From positions 4,402,001-4,466,000 of the forward strand of contig NZ_CP108476.1 of the NCBI RefSeq assembly GCF_036226465.1: 64,000 nucleotides of DNA, given 5' to 3'. The number at the start of each line of letters is the position of its first letter. Within the stretch, counting starts at the first letter, position 1. This document shows positions 1 to 7,960 of the stretch, in pieces. Position numbers and translations under genes: made by a program. Below the pieces are notes generated by a model. That model searched no databases, had not been told where the DNA came from, and worked only from the letters and a program-made list of their open reading frames with translations. The DNA comes from Kitasatospora sp. NBC_01250. GTDB lineage: Bacteria > Actinomycetota > Actinomycetes > Streptomycetales > Streptomycetaceae.

Positions 1-2
1 AG

Positions 3-143
3 TGGGAGGTCGCCGCAGCCGAGCGCGAACTCGGCTTCCCCCTACCACGATTGCTGATCCGGCTGCACCAGGAGGTGGCCAACAGCGGCTTCGGTCCCGA
101 GCCCCAGCCCTGGCCCGACGCCACGAGGTGGCTCGCCTCCTGA
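3..143 (+). pseudogene. C-terminal tail of a SUKH (SMI1/KNR4)-like protein, cut by window edge
   Basis: An open frame runs in from the left edge and ends at TGA. The visible 46 residues contain AERELGFPLPRLL followed by EVANSGFGP, a pattern I recognise from SMI1/KNR4 (SUKH) proteins, many of which are immunity proteins against polymorphic or contact-dependent toxins. No start is visible, so it cannot be told whether this is the end of an intact gene or a remnant. The tail after GFGP (11 non-Gly residues, then a stop) is very short for a SUKH fold, which favours truncation. It sits just upstream of a toxin-antitoxin pair inside what appears to be an integrated element. Family assignment is tentative. 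Confidence 0.45.
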
Positions 144-176
144 CCCAGGCAACGAACGTACGCTATTCTGTACGTT
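140..176 (+). promoter_or_regulatory. Promoter and palindromic operator of the yefM-yoeB operon
   Basis: A perfect inverted repeat AACGTAC-N8-GTACGTT (155-176) ends directly at the ATG of the antitoxin. A -10-like TATTCT (164-169) lies inside it, and CTGACC (140-145) is a possible -35 at 18-nt spacing, which would place the transcript start at or next to the ATG (leaderless mRNA). YefM-type antitoxins are known to bind palindromes with a TGTACA-like core; this one contains CGTAC and TGTACG. Autorepression by the YefM-YoeB complex is therefore the natural reading. Confidence 0.6.
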
Positions 177-455
177 ATGAAGACGATGAGCGCGACTGAG
201 CTCCGCAGCAATCTCGCTGCCGCGCTCGACGCTGTCGAGAACGACGCCGAGGAACTCGTCATCACCCGGGCCGGCCATGAGCCGCTGGTCGTCGTCTCCC
301 TGGCCGCTTACGCGTCGCTCCGCGAGACCGACTACCTCTTGCGCTCCCCCGCCAACGCCGACCATCTGCGTCAGTCCCTTCGGGACTACCAGGAAGGTCG
401 CACCCAGAACCGCGAACTGATCGACCCCGAGGACGCCACCGAGCAGTCCGCATGA
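177..455 (+). CDS. yefM: YefM/Phd-family antitoxin
   Basis: 92-residue antitoxin of a type II toxin-antitoxin pair. The N-terminal half (MSATELRSNLAAALDAVENDAEELVITR, then GHEPLVVVSLAAYASL) is the typical Phd/YefM DNA-binding and dimerisation fold. The C-terminal third (RSPANADHLRQSL...) is the flexible toxin-neutralising tail. It would bind the YoeB toxin and repress its own operon through the palindrome abutting its start. The ATG directly follows the operator, there is no room for a Shine-Dalgarno sequence, and the message may be leaderless. Its stop overlaps the toxin start (ATGA), so the two are translationally coupled. Functional YefM/YoeB pairs are known in Streptomyces lividans. Confidence 0.93.
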   Translation: MKTMSATELRSNLAAALDAVENDAEELVITRAGHEPLVVVSLAAYASLRETDYLLRSPANADHLRQSLRDYQEGRTQNRELIDPEDATEQSA

Positions 456-718
456 AGATCCAGTTCACCAACGGCGGCTGGACCGACTACCTGTACTGGC
501 AGGTGAACGACCGCCGCCTCCTCAAACGCATCAACCAACTCATCGACGACATCCGCCGCAACGGCCACGATGGCATCGGCAGACCCGAACCCCTGCGCCA
601 CGAACTCGCCGGGGCCTGGTCCCGCCGAATCGACCAGGAACACCGCCTGGTCTACGTCCTCGACGAGCAGGCCGACACGGTGTGCGTCATCGCCTGTCGC
701 TACCACTACAGCAAGTAG
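452..718 (+). CDS. yoeB: YoeB/Txe-family mRNA interferase toxin
   Basis: 88-residue ribosome-dependent endoribonuclease toxin of the RelE superfamily. The full-length YoeB pattern is visible: WTDYLYWQ near the N-terminus, LLKRINQLIDDIRRNG, then GRPEPLRHELAGAWSRRIDQEHRLVYVL, and a C-terminal CRYHYSK. The conserved Glu, Arg, His and terminal Tyr used for mRNA cleavage are all present, so the toxin looks active. It overlaps yefM by 4 nt. Its position beside a tRNA-derived attachment site suggests it helps maintain an integrated element. Confidence 0.95.
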   Translation: MKIQFTNGGWTDYLYWQVNDRRLLKRINQLIDDIRRNGHDGIGRPEPLRHELAGAWSRRIDQEHRLVYVLDEQADTVCVIACRYHYSK

Positions 719-886
719 CCCGTTTCGCTCTGATCGCCCCGACACGTCGGGGCCCGGGCGGGGATGTCGGCCAGTTGCAGATCCAGTTGCGTTCACCCCC
801 GTCCGCGAGTGTCCGGCCAGCCCTCGTCCGGGCACTTCTCCGCAGGTCGGGACGGTGGCGTACTCAGCTGAAGCCCCGGCGACCAG

Positions 887-941
887 TTGGACAGCGTGTT
901 GGGGGCAACCCCTCACGAGTTCGAATCTCGTATCCTCCGCC
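887..941 (+). other. 3' fragment of tRNA-Ser(GGA): probable integration site (att) of a mobile element
   Basis: The fragment has an anticodon loop TTGGACA, the 3' anticodon strand GCGTG, a long variable arm (GGGG-CAA-CCCC), a perfect T arm (ACGAG-TTCGAAT-CTCGT) and the 3' acceptor strand ATCCTCC followed by GCC. This is the 3' half of a class II tRNA-Ser. The matching 5' half (D arm and GGAGGAT acceptor strand) is absent upstream, where unrelated sequence occurs. Tyrosine integrases of actinobacterial elements commonly use tRNA 3' ends and leave one intact and one 3'-only copy. The element would lie to the left and the chromosome to the right. No integrase is visible in this window. Confidence 0.7.
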
Positions 942-947
942 TTGATC

Positions 948-981
948 GAAGGCCCTGACTGCCCAGGCAGTCAGGGCCTTC
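948..981 (+). terminator. Strong hairpin terminator after the tRNA-Ser fragment
   Basis: Perfect 15-bp stem (GAAGGCCCTGACTGC with its complement) and a CCAG loop, 7 nt after the tRNA fragment. This is the usual place for a tRNA gene terminator and supports the idea that this side is the original chromosomal tRNA flank. About 140 bp of sequence without recognisable features follow before the next gene. Confidence 0.75.
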
Positions 982-1118
982 GTCGTTCCCGCTCGCCAAC
1001 GGCGTTGGACGGCGGCCCTCGTGGGCGGGCGGCGCTGCGGGCGGCACGGCGGGCGGGCACGATTCGAACCGTCACCGCGTGCCGGATGATGGGAGCAGCG
1101 GACGTGAAGGGCGGCGCA

Positions 1119-2432
1119 GTGGCAGACAGTGAATCCATCGGGTCCAAGTCGGGCCTCCGGGCGGAGCACGCGGGGGCGGAGACCGCCGTGGCCGATGCCC
1201 GGGCCGATGCCCGGGCCGAGGCCGGGGCGGCTGCGGTGGCGAGTGGCGGGCCGCCGGGCGGGAGCGCGCGGCCGCGGCGGTCGCTGGGCCGGCGGCTGGC
1301 CGTGGTCGTGCTCGTCCTCGTGGTGCTGGGCCTGCCGCCCTGGTGGACGCTGTTCGCCGCCGGCGCCGACTGGCCGTTCCCGGTCCTCCTGGTCGGCACG
1401 GTCGTCCTCGCCGCCTGGCTGGTCTCCTTCCCCTTCCTGATGGTCGCGGGCCACGGGCCGCGGCGGGCCGACCGGGCCGCCCGGGTCGCGGACACCGGCC
1501 TCGGGGTCATCTGGGTGCTGTTCACCTGGTCGGTGCTGGGCGGCCTGGTGGACCTGGTGCTGATCGGGTTCGGTGCCGGCGGTGCCGGGCGGGCCCGGAT
1601 CGTCGCCGTGGCCGTCGCCGCGGTCTCGGCCGGGCTGCTGGCCTGGGGCCACTACGAGGCGATGCGCGTGCCCCGGGTGAAGCGGCTGGAGGTCCGCCTC
1701 CCGCGGCTCGGCCAGGGCCTGGACGGGACCCGGGTCGTGGTGCTGGCCGACACCCACTACGGGCCGATCGACCGGGCCGACTGGTCGGCCCGGGTGGCCG
1801 AGGCGGTCAACGCCCTCGACGCGGACGTCGTGGTCCACGCCGGCGACATCGCCGACGGCACCCCCGTCCAGCGCCGCGAGCAGTCCGCACCGCTCGGCAC
1901 GGTCCGGTCACGGCTGGCCAAGGTCTACGTCACGGGGAACCACGAGTACGGCGGGGAGGCCCAGGGCTGGCTGGACCGCATGGCGGACCTGGGCTGGGAG
2001 CCGCTGCACAACCGCCACGTCGTGGTGGAGCGCGGTGGGGACGCCCTCGTGCTCGCGGGCGTGGACGACGTCACCGCGGAGTCCTCCGGCCTGGCCGGAC
2101 ACCGCGCGAACCTGCTCGACGCGCTGGCGGGGACGGACCCGGACCGACCGGTCCTGCTCGTCGCCCACCAGCCCAAGTTCGTCCCGCAGGCCGCTGCCGC
2201 CGGCATCGACCTGCAGATCTCCGGGCACACCCACGGCGGCCAGATCTGGCCGTTCAACTTCCTCGTCCGGCTGGACCAGCCGGTGGTGCACGGCCTGAGC
2301 CGGCACGGGGAGCGGACCCAGCTCTACACCAGCCGCGGCACCGGTTTCTGGGGGCCGCCCTTCCGGGTCTTCGCGCCGAGCGAGATCACCCTGCTCACGC
2401 TGCGCGCGGGCGGCAGCTCACCCGCGGCGTAG
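1119..2432 (+). CDS. Membrane-anchored metallophosphoesterase (YkuE/YaeI type)
   Basis: 437 residues. After a variable, Ala/Arg-rich cytoplasmic N-terminus come about four hydrophobic segments and then a calcineurin-like phosphoesterase domain from about residue 195 to the end. All metal-ligand motifs are visible: VLADTHYG (DxH), HAGDIADG (GDxxD), VTGNHEYG (GNHE), VAHQPK and SGHTHGGQIWP (GHTH). Relatives hydrolyse phosphodiesters such as UDP-diacylglucosamine in lipid metabolism, but the substrate here is unknown. I chose the GTG at 1119 because AAGGG lies 7 nt upstream; GTG at 1104 (GGGAG upstream) and ATG at 1086 are alternatives. The gene stands alone. Confidence 0.88.
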   Translation: MADSESIGSKSGLRAEHAGAETAVADARADARAEAGAAAVASGGPPGGSARPRRSLGRRLAVVVLVLVVLGLPPWWTLFAAGADWPFPVLLVGTVVLAAWLVSFPFLMVAGHGPRRADRAARVADTGLGVIWVLFTWSVLGGLVDLVLIGFGAGGAGRARIVAVAVAAVSAGLLAWGHYEAMRVPRVKRLEVRLPRLGQGLDGTRVVVLADTHYGPIDRADWSARVAEAVNALDADVVVHAGDIADGTPVQRREQSAPLGTVRSRLAKVYVTGNHEYGGEAQGWLDRMADLGWEPLHNRHVVVERGGDALVLAGVDDVTAESSGLAGHRANLLDALAGTDPDRPVLLVAHQPKFVPQAAAAGIDLQISGHTHGGQIWPFNFLVRLDQPVVHGLSRHGERTQLYTSRGTGFWGPPFRVFAPSEITLLTLRAGGSSPAA

Positions 2433-2523
2433 CGCGGGTCCTCACCCGACCGCGGCGCGCGCCGAACTCGCGCGCGCCGCGGCGGAGATCACACAGCTGT
2501 CCGGCCGGGCCGGCCGGTACTGC

Positions 2524-2688
2524 TCAGCAGCGCCCCCAGGTGGCGGTGCTCCAGAGCGGCTTGCCGTCCCCGTCGTAGATGACGAAGTTGCAGTCGTTCT
2601 GGACCACGGCGTGCGCGCCGGGCCGGTAGCCCGTGGTGGGGCTCCAGACGGGCTGCCCGGGCGGGGCCACCCCTCGGACTCGAATCAC
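2524..2688 (-). pseudogene. 3' remnant of a bulb-type (mannose-binding) lectin gene
   Basis: The reverse frame ends in a clear B-lectin repeat: VWSPTTGYRPGAHAVVQNDCNFVIYDGDGKPLWSTATWGRC and stop, with the QxDxNxVxY-like core as QNDCNFVIY (quoted in two parts by position; the core lies at about 2554-2580). Secreted Streptomyces lectins of this type normally have a signal peptide and three repeats; here only one repeat is left. The only in-frame starts are GTGs with no usable ribosome site, and no signal sequence is present. I read it as a decayed or truncated gene rather than a functional short protein. Confidence 0.5.
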
Positions 2689-2742
2689 GCCTCCCCCGAA
2701 GGCAGTTGGCCCGGTCCGCTGAGCGGCCCGGGCCGGTACCGG

Positions 2743-3201
2743 TCACCCGGCGGCGGGAAGCACCGCCGGTTTCGGGGCGTCAGGGGCGGCGGCGAGGAGG
2801 CCGGTTGCGCGGTCCGCGGTGAGGACGCCGAGGATGTAGCCGTCGTCGTCGGTGACCGGCCAGACCGCCAGGTGCTTGATCCGCATCGCGATCGCGGCCA
2901 GGGCCAGCCCCATGGTCGGCCAGGCGAACGGGCCGCGCTGGTGCGAGGTGGCGCTGATCGCGGTCCGCTCGGTGTACCAGGAGCGGGTCAGGAACGGGTG
3001 GAGCCCGATCCGGGTGACCAGCCCCTCGCACCGGCCGTCGTGGCCGCGGACGAGCAGGTACTCGACGTGGGCGCCGCGGAAGATGTCGTTCGCCTGGTCG
3101 ACGGTGTTGTCGTCGGCTATCTGGTAGTCGCAGGGGTCCATCGCGTCGGCGACCGTGAGGCCTTGGCCGCGCCGTACCGACTGCTGGGAGTGAGCGGTCA
3201 C
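2743..3201 (-). CDS. CBS-domain protein
   Basis: 152-residue soluble protein made of two CBS motifs. The first (LTVADAMDPCDYQIADDNTVDQANDIFRG...) has the classic opening of a CBS pair and the second ends in HLAVWPVTDDDGYILGVLTADRATGLL. Such stand-alone CBS pairs bind adenine nucleotides and regulate partner proteins; the partner is not identifiable here. The start is GTG with no strong ribosome site. It is divergent from the DUF5994-type gene with about 260 bp between them. Confidence 0.8.
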   Translation of the reverse strand: MTAHSQQSVRRGQGLTVADAMDPCDYQIADDNTVDQANDIFRGAHVEYLLVRGHDGRCEGLVTRIGLHPFLTRSWYTERTAISATSHQRGPFAWPTMGLALAAIAMRIKHLAVWPVTDDDGYILGVLTADRATGLLAAAPDAPKPAVLPAAG

Positions 3202-3459
3202 GGTGTCACCGGTCCCGTCTCAGGCCGCCCGCCGCAGCGGGCCGCCTGGCTGTACTCCACCCAGAACGAAGCCGGAGCGGGTACCGGGATGCGGGATGCC
3301 CTGGATGTCTTCGAGGCTACTCCGGTGGCGGGAGGGCCCGGCGCGGAGTGCGGCGGAGTAGCGTGGGACTCACAACCAAGGACATTCCGCACACCGGCAT
3401 CAGCGCCGACGTCGCCCTGGTCATCAGTGGTCCCTCGTGGACCGGACGGGCGGCTTCCC

Positions 3460-3906
3460 ATGACGCCGATTCCCCTCACCACCCCTTCCCCCTCCGGGCC
3501 GTGGCCCGTGGCGGATGCCCTGCTGCCCCGCTTGGAGCTGGAGCCGACGATGTCCCGGGAGGGTGTCTTCGACGGAGCCTGGTGGCCCCGCTCGAACCAC
3601 GTCGCCACCGAGCTGCCGGACCTGATCACCGCGCTGGGCGCGCATGTCGGGCCCGTCGTCCGGGTCGGCCTCGACACCTCGGCCTGGGACGGCGTGCCGC
3701 GGTCCGTCATGGTGGACGGCCTGATGATCAAGATCAACTGGTTCGCCGGCAGTGCCGCGACGATCAGCGTCACGCGGGGCTTCCAGGACCACTTCCTGCT
3801 GCTGGTGGTGCCGCCCGGCACCGATCCGACGGCCGCCGCCGCGGCGATGGCCGGAGCCTCGGCGACCGGGAACCACACCCCGGCGGCAGAACTCCTGATC
3901 GGATGA
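3460..3906 (+). CDS. DUF5994-type conserved actinobacterial protein
   Basis: 148 residues, no signal peptide or membrane segment. Features seen: RLELEPTMSREGVFDGAWWPRSNHVATELPDLITAL, then GPVVRVGLDTSAWD and MIKINWFAG. I recognise this as the small Streptomyces family catalogued as DUF5994 (from memory, unchecked). Its function is unknown. The ATG at 3460 was chosen because upstream sequence in frame has no family-like character. The next gene starts 9 bp after its stop, so the two are probably co-transcribed. Confidence 0.7.
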   Translation: MTPIPLTTPSPSGPWPVADALLPRLELEPTMSREGVFDGAWWPRSNHVATELPDLITALGAHVGPVVRVGLDTSAWDGVPRSVMVDGLMIKINWFAGSAATISVTRGFQDHFLLLVVPPGTDPTAAAAAMAGASATGNHTPAAELLIG

Positions 3907-3915
3907 GAGCGACGG

Positions 3916-5184
3916 ATGGCTGTCTGGCACGTCCGGGACTTCACCCCGGACGACCTCGAAGCGGTGGTACGGCTCGACGGTGAGAGCGCCACCACGGACC
4001 GCCCCGCCGTCTTCCGCCTCTCCGACGTCGTCGCCGCGGTGCAGGCGCGGAATCCGAGCGTCGTCGTGGTGGCCGACGGGCACCTCGTGGGCGCGGCGGT
4101 GGGCCGGGTGGACGGGGACCGGGCCTGGGTGCTGCGGATCGCGCTGCACCCCGCCTGGCGGAACCTGGGCGTGGGTACCGCACTGCTGTCCGCGTTGGAG
4201 CACCGTCTGCGGGATGCCGGCGCCAGGATCGTCGCGGCACTGCTGCCCGAGGAGGAGACCGGCGCCACGGCCCTGGTCAACTCCGGGTTCCGTCCCCAGC
4301 AGGGGCTCACGTACTTCGAGAAGTCGGAGGCCGTCAGCGCCGAGGGCGCGGCGGTCCTGGCGAAGCTGGGCGCGGCCATGCCCGACGCCCGCCTCTGGGA
4401 ACAGCTCACGGGCATGACCGACGAGAAGCGGCTGATCGAACGGCGCCTGGTGCTGCCCCTGGCCAATCCCGAACTGGCGGACGCGCACGGCGTGGAGCCG
4501 CCCCGCGCGGTCGTGCTGTTCGGTCCGCCGGGCACCGGCAAGAGCACCTTCGCCAAGGCCGTGGCCGGGCGGCTCGGATGGCCGTTCGTCGAGCTCTTCC
4601 CCTCCCGGCTCGCCTCGCAGGACGGACTGGCCAGCGGACTCGGCCGCCGCTTCGAGGAGGTGGCGCGGCTCGACCACGTGCTGCTCTTCATCGACGAGGT
4701 GGAGGAGATCGCCGGTACCCGCAGCCTCGCCGCCCCCGCGTCGGTCGGCGTGGTCAACGAGCTCCTCAAGTCGATCGTGCGCTTCCGCGACCGCGACGGC
4801 CGGCTCCTCGTCTGCGCCACGAACGCGGTGGCCGCCCTGGACCCGGCGTTCCTGCGGCACGGCCGGTTCGACTACGTCCTGCCGGTCGGGCCACCGGACG
4901 CCGGGGCCCGCGACGCGCTGTGGGCCGGCTACACGGCGAGAACGGGCACCGCCGCCGACACGGCGGTCCTCGCCCGGGCCAGCGAGGGCTTCACGCCCGC
5001 CGACATCAGGCAGGTCGCCATGGCGGTCGCCCAGGACGCCTTCGAGCGCACGCTCGACACCGGCGAGCGCACCGAGCCCAGCACCCAGGACTACCTGGAC
5101 GCCGTCCACCGCACCCGGCCGACCGTTTCCGACACGATGGCCCAGGAGTTCGCCGATCAGGCGGTGCGCTACGGGCGCGTCTGA
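3916..5184 (+). CDS. Fusion protein: GNAT acetyltransferase domain plus AAA+ ATPase
   Basis: 422 residues with two domains. Residues 1-135 form a GNAT N-acetyltransferase, with the acetyl-CoA loop as HPAWRNLGVGTALLSALEHRL and VNSGFRPQ near its end. Residues about 185-410 form an AAA+ ATPase with Walker A GPPGTGKST (about 203-211), Walker B LLFIDEVEE (about 257-265), an ATN sensor-1 (CATNAVAALDPAFLRHGRFDYVL region) and a lid domain GFTPADIRQVAMAV. The Arg finger motif (RHGRFD) is present, so it should hydrolyse ATP. A plausible role is an ATP-driven remodeller whose target is recognised or modified by the acetyltransferase half; this is inference. It is convergent with the OB-fold gene. Confidence 0.85.
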   Translation: MAVWHVRDFTPDDLEAVVRLDGESATTDRPAVFRLSDVVAAVQARNPSVVVVADGHLVGAAVGRVDGDRAWVLRIALHPAWRNLGVGTALLSALEHRLRDAGARIVAALLPEEETGATALVNSGFRPQQGLTYFEKSEAVSAEGAAVLAKLGAAMPDARLWEQLTGMTDEKRLIERRLVLPLANPELADAHGVEPPRAVVLFGPPGTGKSTFAKAVAGRLGWPFVELFPSRLASQDGLASGLGRRFEEVARLDHVLLFIDEVEEIAGTRSLAAPASVGVVNELLKSIVRFRDRDGRLLVCATNAVAALDPAFLRHGRFDYVLPVGPPDAGARDALWAGYTARTGTAADTAVLARASEGFTPADIRQVAMAVAQDAFERTLDTGERTEPSTQDYLDAVHRTRPTVSDTMAQEFADQAVRYGRV

Positions 5185-5231
5185 GCAGCCGGGGTCGTCC
5201 GCTCAGCGCTGCTTCGCGGGTGCCCGGCGCG

Positions 5232-5666
5232 TCACGACGGCCCGGGGGTGCGGAGTTCGTAGGCGGGGTTGTAGATGGCGCGGCGGCCCCGTGCGGTGCT
5301 GAGGCGGCCACGCACGCGCAGGGTGCGGCCGGGGTGGATGCCGGGGATCTCCCGGCGGCCCAGCCAGATGACGACGACCTCGCCCGTGCCGTCCCACAGG
5401 TCGGCCTCCAGGGCGGGCACGCCGCCCACCGGGCGCAGGGTGACCGAGCGCAGGGTGCCGACGACGCAGACCAGCTCGCGGTCCCGGGTTTCGGCGATGG
5501 GCATGGCGCCGGCCCTGGGGATGGCCTCGCCCAGCTGTTCGGCGTGCAGGTCGGTGCTGCTGGCGGACAGCCGGGCCACGACCCGGCGGACCAGGGACTG
5601 GCCCGCCGGGCGCGCGAGGGCGCCGTCGTTGTCGCTGGTGCGGGACGTGCGGCGCGAATCGCTCAT
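5232..5666 (-). CDS. OB-fold nucleic-acid-binding protein
   Basis: 144 residues. A basic/polar N-terminus (RRTSRTSDN...LVRRVVARLSAS) is followed by an OB-fold: VCVVGTLRSVTLRP, ADLWDGTGEVVVIWLGRREIPGIHPGRTLRVRGRLS and AIYNPAYEL. This is the single-OB protein common in actinobacteria next to Trk/APC transport genes. Nucleic-acid binding is assumed from the fold only. It lies 22 bp downstream of the permease gene with AAGGAG before its ATG, so the pair is likely one transcript. Confidence 0.8.
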   Translation of the reverse strand: MSDSRRTSRTSDNDGALARPAGQSLVRRVVARLSASSTDLHAEQLGEAIPRAGAMPIAETRDRELVCVVGTLRSVTLRPVGGVPALEADLWDGTGEVVVIWLGRREIPGIHPGRTLRVRGRLSTARGRRAIYNPAYELRTPGPS

Positions 5667-5688
5667 CTCTTCTTGCTCCTTGGGCCTG

Positions 5689-7626
5689 TCATGCCTCGCG
5701 GGCGGCGGCGGAGTGCAACTGGTAGGGAACGCTGGCGACGACGACGCGGCGCTGGAAGAGCAGCCTGCCCTTGAGGCGCAGCGCGGACTGGTTGTGCAGG
5801 ATCTGCTCCCACCAGTGCCCGAGCACGTACTCCGGGATGTAGACCGTGACGATGTCGTTGGGCTTCTCGCTGCGCAGCCGCTTGACGTAGTCGACGACCG
5901 GGCTGGTGATCTCCCGGTAGGGAGAGGCGATGACGGTCAGCGGGGTGGTGATCTCGCGGGCGTGCCACTCGCGCTTGAGCGCCTCGGTGTCGACCGGGTC
6001 GAGGTCGACGGTGACGGCCTCCAGGAAGGTGGGCCGGGTGGTGCCGGCGTAGCCGAGGGCACGGATGGTCGGCAGGTGGAGCTTGGAGACCAGCACGATC
6101 GAGTGGTTGTTGGTGGGCGGGGTGACCTTGAGGTCGTCCGGCGGGGCCAGTTCGGCGGCGACCGCGGCGTAGTGGCGCTGGATGCCCCGCATGATCAGCC
6201 AGATCAGCGGCATGGCGACCACCACGATCCAGGCGCCCTTGGCGAACTTGGTGGTCAGGACGATCGCCAGGACCACCCCGGTGAAGCCGGCGCCGACGGC
6301 GTTGATGGCCCGCGAGCGGATCATGTGGCGGCGGGCGGCCGGCTCGGTGGTGGTCTTCAGCAGGCGGTTCCAGTGCCGGATCATGCCGGTCTGGCTGCAG
6401 ACGAAGGAGACGAAGACGCCGACGATGTAGAGCTGGATCAACCGGGTCGGCGACGCCTGGAACGCGACGACCAGCAGGATCGCGGCGCCGGAGAGCAGCA
6501 TGATGCCGTTCGAGAAGGCGAGCCGGTCGCCGCGGGTGTGCAGCTGGCGGGGCAGGTAGCCGTCCTTGGCGAGGATCGAGGCGAGCACCGGGAAGCCGTT
6601 GAAGGCGGTGTTCGCGGCCAGCACCAGGATGATCGCGGTGACGAACTGCAGGACGTAGAAGAGCGGCGAGGCGTCGCCGAAGACCGAGCGGGCGACCTGA
6701 GCGATCACCGTGCGCGGGGTCTGGCCGGACGGCACGCCGATCAGGTCGGCGGCGTCGGCCGCGTGCACGTGGCCGGCCAGCGCCAGCGCGGTGACCCCGG
6801 CGAACATCGACACGGCGATGGCGCCGAGCAGCGCGAGCGTGGTGGCCGCGTTCTTGCTCTTGGGCGCCTTGAAGGCGGGCACGCCGTTGCTGATCGCCTC
6901 GACGCCGGTCAGCGCGGTGCAGCCGGAGGCGAAGGCGCGCAGCAGCAGGAAGATCAGGCCGAAGCCGCCGAAGGTGCCGGTGGCCTTGATCTGGTAGTGC
7001 TCGCTCTCGGCGTGCAGCGGATGCCCGGTGGCGATCTTGAACACGCCCCACGCGATCATCGCGACGATCGAGACGATGAAGCAGTAGGTCGGGACGGCGA
7101 AGGCCGTGCCCGACTCCCGGACGCCGCGCAGGTTGAGCAGCGTGATCACCGCGATGATCAGCACCGAGATCAGCACGACGTGGCTGTTGAGGGCCGGGAA
7201 GGCGGAGGCCAGGTTGGCGACGCCGGAGGAGACCGAGACCGCGACGGTGAGGATGTAGTCGACCATCAGCGCGCTGGCGACGGTCAGACCGGCCTTCGCA
7301 CCGAGGTTGGTGGTGGCCACCTCGTAGTCGCCGCCCCCGGAGGGGTAGGCGTGCACGTTCTGGCGGTACGAGGCCACCACGACCAGCATCAGCAGGCCGA
7401 CCGCCGCGGCGATCCACCAGGTGAAGTGGAACATGGCCACGCCACCGGCGGAGAGCACGAGCAGGATCTCCTCGGTCGCGTAGGCGACGGAGGAGAGCGC
7501 GTCGGAGGCGAACACCGGCAACGCGATCTTCTTCGACAGGGTCGCCTCGCCGAGCATCTCGTTGTGCATCGGCTGGCCGACCAGCAGCCGTTTGATGATT
7601 CCTATTCGCGAAGGCATGCGGGGCAT
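5689..7626 (-). CDS. APC-superfamily permease with large soluble C-terminus
   Basis: 645-residue inner-membrane transporter. About 12 hydrophobic segments occupy residues 30-470, including the conserved opening LPVFASDALSSVAYATEEIL and SYRQNVHAYPSGGGDYEVA. A soluble C-terminal domain of about 150 residues follows (KVTPPTNNHSIVLVSKLHLPTIRAL... PYREITSPVVDYVKRLR... YIPEYVLGHWWEQILHNQ), as in the KUP-like APC group of actinobacteria. The substrate is not predictable (amino acid or potassium). Its ATG at 7626 has a second in-frame ATG at 7617. An OB-fold gene follows. Confidence 0.88.
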   Translation of the reverse strand: MPRMPSRIGIIKRLLVGQPMHNEMLGEATLSKKIALPVFASDALSSVAYATEEILLVLSAGGVAMFHFTWWIAAAVGLLMLVVVASYRQNVHAYPSGGGDYEVATTNLGAKAGLTVASALMVDYILTVAVSVSSGVANLASAFPALNSHVVLISVLIIAVITLLNLRGVRESGTAFAVPTYCFIVSIVAMIAWGVFKIATGHPLHAESEHYQIKATGTFGGFGLIFLLLRAFASGCTALTGVEAISNGVPAFKAPKSKNAATTLALLGAIAVSMFAGVTALALAGHVHAADAADLIGVPSGQTPRTVIAQVARSVFGDASPLFYVLQFVTAIILVLAANTAFNGFPVLASILAKDGYLPRQLHTRGDRLAFSNGIMLLSGAAILLVVAFQASPTRLIQLYIVGVFVSFVCSQTGMIRHWNRLLKTTTEPAARRHMIRSRAINAVGAGFTGVVLAIVLTTKFAKGAWIVVVAMPLIWLIMRGIQRHYAAVAAELAPPDDLKVTPPTNNHSIVLVSKLHLPTIRALGYAGTTRPTFLEAVTVDLDPVDTEALKREWHAREITTPLTVIASPYREITSPVVDYVKRLRSEKPNDIVTVYIPEYVLGHWWEQILHNQSALRLKGRLLFQRRVVVASVPYQLHSAAAREA

Positions 7627-7872
7627 CGTAGGCCCAGATCCCGCTCCGGTGGAGAGCAGGGGCGGAAATGTGCAAGAGGCCTGGCATCAGGATGGCGTCA
7701 AGGCTTCTGCGGCCCGACCGCGACGCGGCCCGCGCACCCGGTGCGGCTGATGCCCAGCTCAGCGGGGTGCGAGGCCCTCGGCGCGGCGGCGGTCGGCCGG
7801 GCGGGCCCCGTGCTGTCAAGGCTGCGGGCGTCAAGGCGGCGCCAGGATTGCCGCGCCCGGGCATCGGGCGCA

Positions 7873-7960
7873 GGGCTCAGGCGCTGGGCTCGGACGCAGG
7901 GCTCAGGTGCCGGGCTCAGGTGCCGGGCTCAGGCGCTGGGCTCAGGCGCTGGGCTCAGCA
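7873..7960. repeat. 13-bp tandem repeat, about 6.8 copies
   Basis: Head-to-tail copies of a 13-nt unit: GGGCTCAGGCGCT at 7873, a variant GGGCTCGGACGCA, two of GGGCTCAGGTGCC, two more of GGGCTCAGGCGCT and a partial copy. A 13-nt period shifts frame at each unit and so is not a protein repeat. The truncated dehydrogenase gene reads into it and stops there. The remaining 300 bp between the APC permease and the dehydrogenase contain nothing else I recognise. Confidence 0.85.

Noticed and set aside
860..941. A complete tRNA-Ser gene at this position
   Set aside because: Only the part from the anticodon loop to the 3' acceptor strand matches; the D arm and 5' acceptor GGAGGAT are absent upstream.
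864..1838. Long reverse open frame overlapping the metallophosphoesterase
   Set aside because: Composition is the mirror of the real gene (Arg/Pro/Gly/His-rich), no family signal, and the forward frame has all phosphoesterase motifs.
3198..5109. Two long reverse frames over the GNAT-AAA gene
   Set aside because: Low-complexity antisense readings of a high-GC gene; forward frame carries Walker motifs and correct codon bias.
7800..7960. CRISPR array
   Set aside because: Units are directly abutting 13-mers with no spacers; no cas genes anywhere in the window.
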